Origin: UBA2040 sp041751955
Lineage (GTDB): Bacteria; Bacteroidota; Bacteroidia; Flavobacteriales_D; Crocinitomicaceae
Reading direction: 5' to 3'
NCBI GenBank assembly: GCA_041751955.1
Contig: JBGSIB010000020.1
Span: 1 to 25,092, forward strand
DNA: 25,092 nt
The notes under the pieces are model-generated. The model made no database searches. It was not told the DNA's origin and was given only the letters and a program-made list of their open reading frames with translations. Position 1 is the first letter of the stretch, and each line of letters starts with the position of its first letter. Both the position numbers and the translations under genes were made by a program. Positions 23,055-25,092 of this stretch are shown here, piece after piece.

Positions 23055-23609
23055 TTGAATGAACAAACCCAAATAGAAATTCAAAACCTTGTAGTTCGGT
23101 TGAAAAACCGAGAAGAAAGCGCAATGGCTGAATTGTACGACAGGTATGCTTCGACATTTTATGGTCTGTCTGCTAAAATTGTTGGTTCTGATGAGATTGC
23201 TCAAGACGTGGTTCAAGACAGTTTCGTGAAGATTTGGCGGAAAATGGATTCATATGATGAAAACAAAGGTTCGTTTTTCACTTGGATGTTGAACATAACT
23301 AGGAACACATCCATTGATTTTCTTAGGAAAGTGAAGAAAGAAAATCCAAGTTCAATCCAAGACATTGAAAATAACGTATATATTTCCGGTGATGGGATTT
23401 CAGTCGATACAATAGGCATAAAAGCTCTAGTAGATAACTTGAATGAAGATCAACGAATATTAGTTGAGTATATTTATTTTAAAGGATACACGCAACAGGA
23501 AGTATCTGATGAATTAGGGATTCCACTTGGAACGGTTAAAACGAGAATACGAACGGCTGTTGGTGAGTTGAAGAAATGGTTTGTCGCAATATTATTATTT
23601 TGGATATAA
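23055..23609 (+). CDS. ECF-type RNA polymerase sigma factor
   Basis: This 184-residue sigma-70 family factor has region 2 (about residues 25-92: AMAELYDRYASTFYGLSAKI, AQDVVQDSFVKIWRKM, FFTWMLNITRNTSIDFLRK) and region 4 (about 125-175: LNEDQRILVEYIYFKGYTQQEV, helix-turn-helix ELGIPLGTVKTRI). It lacks regions 1 and 3, as ECF factors do. The start is taken as TTG 23055, since no in-frame ATG precedes region 2. The C-terminus runs into a hydrophobic tail, WFVAILLFWI, where the coding sequence overlaps the anti-sigma gene. The pair probably controls an envelope or stress response, released when the membrane anti-sigma is inactivated. The first base set after its stop contains no terminator, so the two genes form an operon. 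Confidence 0.93.
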   Translation: MNEQTQIEIQNLVVRLKNREESAMAELYDRYASTFYGLSAKIVGSDEIAQDVVQDSFVKIWRKMDSYDENKGSFFTWMLNITRNTSIDFLRKVKKENPSSIQDIENNVYISGDGISVDTIGIKALVDNLNEDQRILVEYIYFKGYTQQEVSDELGIPLGTVKTRIRTAVGELKKWFVAILLFWI

Positions 23610-24436
23610 AAGAGTACATATCATCAGGAATCATCGAGAGCTACGTGCTCGGTGTTGTTAGCGACCAAGAGCGGCGTGAGGTGGAATGCATGTCTCATAT
23701 TTATCCGGAGTTACAACAACATTTGTTAGAAGCTCAGGCTAGCATAGAAAAATTGAGTGAAGGTTGGAAAAAAGAACCACCAGCTGAGCTGAAGAATAAA
23801 GTTATGGCTGTAATAGCTGAAGCTCATAAGCAAGACAATGAGACTAAACAAATCGAAGATCAAGGAGCAAAAGTGATTCAAATCCCTCAGGTGAATACAG
23901 CTAAACAAAGCAATTTCCCGAAATGGGTAGCAGCAGCGTCTGTCATAGCCTTAATTGTTGTTGCTTCAATGTTCTTCATGAAAAACAATGCGACGCAGTC
24001 TGAATTGAAGGCCAAAAATGATGAGGTGAAAGCAAAAGAAACTTTGGTAGCTGAGCTTGAAAAGCAAGTAAATGAATACAATGCTGATCAAGCTTTTATA
24101 ACCAACGATAAAACTTTTGCTGTTGCGCTTGGTGGAACGCCAAACAGTCCTGATTCAAGGGTAAAGGCGTATTGGAATAAAGAGCAAAACCAAGTGCTTT
24201 TGGCAGGTGTGAGTTTGCCTCAAAATGAAGCAGATAAACAATACCAGCTTTGGGCAATTGTGGATGGTGCTCCAGTTGATTTAGGAATGCTTGATGCGGA
24301 AAACCCAACGAAATCCATTTCTAAAAAAGTGAAATCTAGTGAAGTTCAGGCATTTGCCATTACTTTAGAGAAAAAAGGAGGAAGTCCGACACCTAATCTC
24401 GACCAATTGTTTGTAATTGGGAATGTAGGAAGTTAG
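23600..24436 (+). CDS. RskA-like anti-sigma factor
   Basis: This is a 278-residue single-pass membrane protein. The cytoplasmic N-terminus has the usual Bacteroidota start DIKEYISSGIIESYVLG and ERREVECMSHIYPEL. A membrane segment spans about 109-128 (WVAAASVIALIVVASMFF), followed by a coiled coil (about 133-162) and an extracytoplasmic RskA (PF10099) domain with QYQLWAIVDGAPVDLGML and FAITLEKKGGSPTP near the end. I take TTG 23600 as start because it puts the family N-terminus first; ATG 23576 is the alternative and adds eight residues with no family match. Either way the gene overlaps the sigma-factor 3' end, which implies translational coupling. It should bind and hold the sigma factor, although no zinc-binding motif is seen. 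Confidence 0.88.
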   Translation: MDIKEYISSGIIESYVLGVVSDQERREVECMSHIYPELQQHLLEAQASIEKLSEGWKKEPPAELKNKVMAVIAEAHKQDNETKQIEDQGAKVIQIPQVNTAKQSNFPKWVAAASVIALIVVASMFFMKNNATQSELKAKNDEVKAKETLVAELEKQVNEYNADQAFITNDKTFAVALGGTPNSPDSRVKAYWNKEQNQVLLAGVSLPQNEADKQYQLWAIVDGAPVDLGMLDAENPTKSISKKVKSSEVQAFAITLEKKGGSPTPNLDQLFVIGNVGS

Positions 24437-24460
24437 CTGCTTGAAACATAAAATTTTTGT

Positions 24461-24494
24461 AAACACTGTACTTCTGGGCGGTGTTTTTTGTTTT
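24461..24494 (+). terminator. Rho-independent terminator after the sigma/anti-sigma operon
   Basis: AAACACTG (24461-24468) pairs with CGGTGTTT (24479-24486) across a 10-base loop (one G-U pair), followed by a TTTTGTTTT tail. It starts 24 bases after the anti-sigma stop. Confidence 0.75.
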
Positions 24495-24540
24495 ATCGGA
24501 GTTGTTAAAACGCGTATGTTGAAGGATAAATTAATTAACA

Positions 24541-24572
24541 TTTGTTTCACTGCTCATCATAAACTATCTTTA
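24541..24572 (+). promoter_or_regulatory. Promoter of the PKD-protein gene (TTTG-N20-TATCTTTA)
   Basis: TTTG at 24541-24544 and TATCTTTA at 24565-24572 are separated by 20 bases. This is the Bacteroidota -33/-7 arrangement with one mismatch in the last -7 base. The ATG follows 30 bases later. Confidence 0.5.
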
Positions 24573-24602
24573 ACTCCTTGAAAGACCTGAATTTACAAGA
24601 AT

Positions 24603-25092
24603 ATGCGAAATAAAGTACTAATTCTGTTTTTTGCTTTTGTGGCGATAACAGACGCGAATGCCCAAACCGCAGACTTTTCCGCTCCCCTTACAACCATTTG
24701 TGTGGGTGAATCGGTTCAATTTACAGATTTGTCTACTGGAGCGATAACTTATGCTTGGACATTTCCTGATGGTGGCGTAGGACAAACTTCTATTTTACCA
24801 AATCCACTCATTACGTATTCGGTTCCCGGAACCTACACAGTTACCCTGACGATTTCGGATGGGGTAAACAATGATACAGAGATAAAAACAGATTATATTA
24901 CAGTTATTTCAGCGGCTACGGCAACCTTATCTTCAGTTGTTGGAACAGATAACCAAACGATTTGTCAAGGCAGCTTGATTACTCAAATCGCTTACGACGT
25001 TACAGGTGCAACAGGTGCTGATTTTTCTGGACTTCCAGCTTTTGCAACAGGTGCATTTAATCCTTCGGCAACGGGTGGAACCATGACTGTTT
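24603..25092 (+). CDS. Secreted PKD-domain, adhesin-like protein (3' partial)
   Basis: The gene starts at ATG 24603 and runs off the window after 163 codons, still open. It has a signal peptide (MRNKVLILFFAFVAITDANAQ, cleavage after ANA). Residues about 25-100 form a PKD domain: VQFTDLSTGAITYAWTFPDGG and GTYTVTLTISDG. Next comes the start of the repeat type common in large Bacteroidota surface proteins (GTDNQTICQGSLITQIAYDV, TGATGADFSGLPAFATG). Rich in Thr, Ser, Ala and Gly. Such proteins are usually long, repetitive and T9SS-exported, but the C-terminus is outside the window. It has its own promoter and lies after the anti-sigma terminator, so it is a separate transcription unit; sigma control is possible but not shown. 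Confidence 0.85.
   Translation, partial: MRNKVLILFFAFVAITDANAQTADFSAPLTTICVGESVQFTDLSTGAITYAWTFPDGGVGQTSILPNPLITYSVPGTYTVTLTISDGVNNDTEIKTDYITVISAATATLSSVVGTDNQTICQGSLITQIAYDVTGATGADFSGLPAFATGAFNPSATGGTMTV

Overview
The window looks like a chromosomal segment of a Bacteroidota member, most likely order Flavobacteriales. The evidence is low GC, TAnnTTTG-type -7 promoter boxes, type IX secretion (T9SS) C-terminal sorting domains, a propeller-type LytS sensor kinase, and a PKD-containing secreted protein. A Fluviicola/Crocinitomicaceae-like identity is only a guess. I saw no rRNA, tRNA, CRISPR array or transposase.

Layout. 1-2777: three secreted T9SS-type proteins on the + strand, shaped by a tandem duplication that left a 3' gene remnant between the second and third. 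2854-3662: tadA (tRNA adenosine deaminase) overlapping a small membrane protein. 3872-5970 (-): a DUF47 protein and a PiT phosphate permease, divergent from mnmE (6297-7676, +). 7687-8396: a GxxExxY (PD-(D/E)XK-like) gene bracketed by two copies of a TCTGCG-rich dyad. 8409-10419 (-): two exported proteins, one ending in a YARHG domain. 10602-10803 (-): a broken small lipoprotein gene. 10829-13162 (-): penicillin-binding protein 1C. 13293-17071 (+): propeller sensor kinase plus LytTR regulator. 17133-22873 (-): a thioester alpha-2-macroglobulin lipoprotein followed by a 39-residue ORF and a terminator. 23055-24436 (+): ECF sigma factor and RskA-like anti-sigma factor. 24603-end (+): start of a large PKD/adhesin-like secreted protein.

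How they work together. The alpha-2-macroglobulin and PBP1C match the classical yfhM-pbpC pair (protease trapping plus peptidoglycan repair), with a two-component system lying between them on the opposite strand. DUF47 and PiT form a phosphate uptake unit. tadA and mnmE both act on the tRNA wobble position but are separate units. The sigma/anti-sigma pair is an envelope-signalling module.

The points most worth a second look are the dyad-flanked GxxExxY unit, the duplicated sorting-domain locus with signs of gene conversion, the decayed lipoprotein, the hidden 39-residue ORF, and several genes whose promoter box ends 5-6 bases before the start codon.
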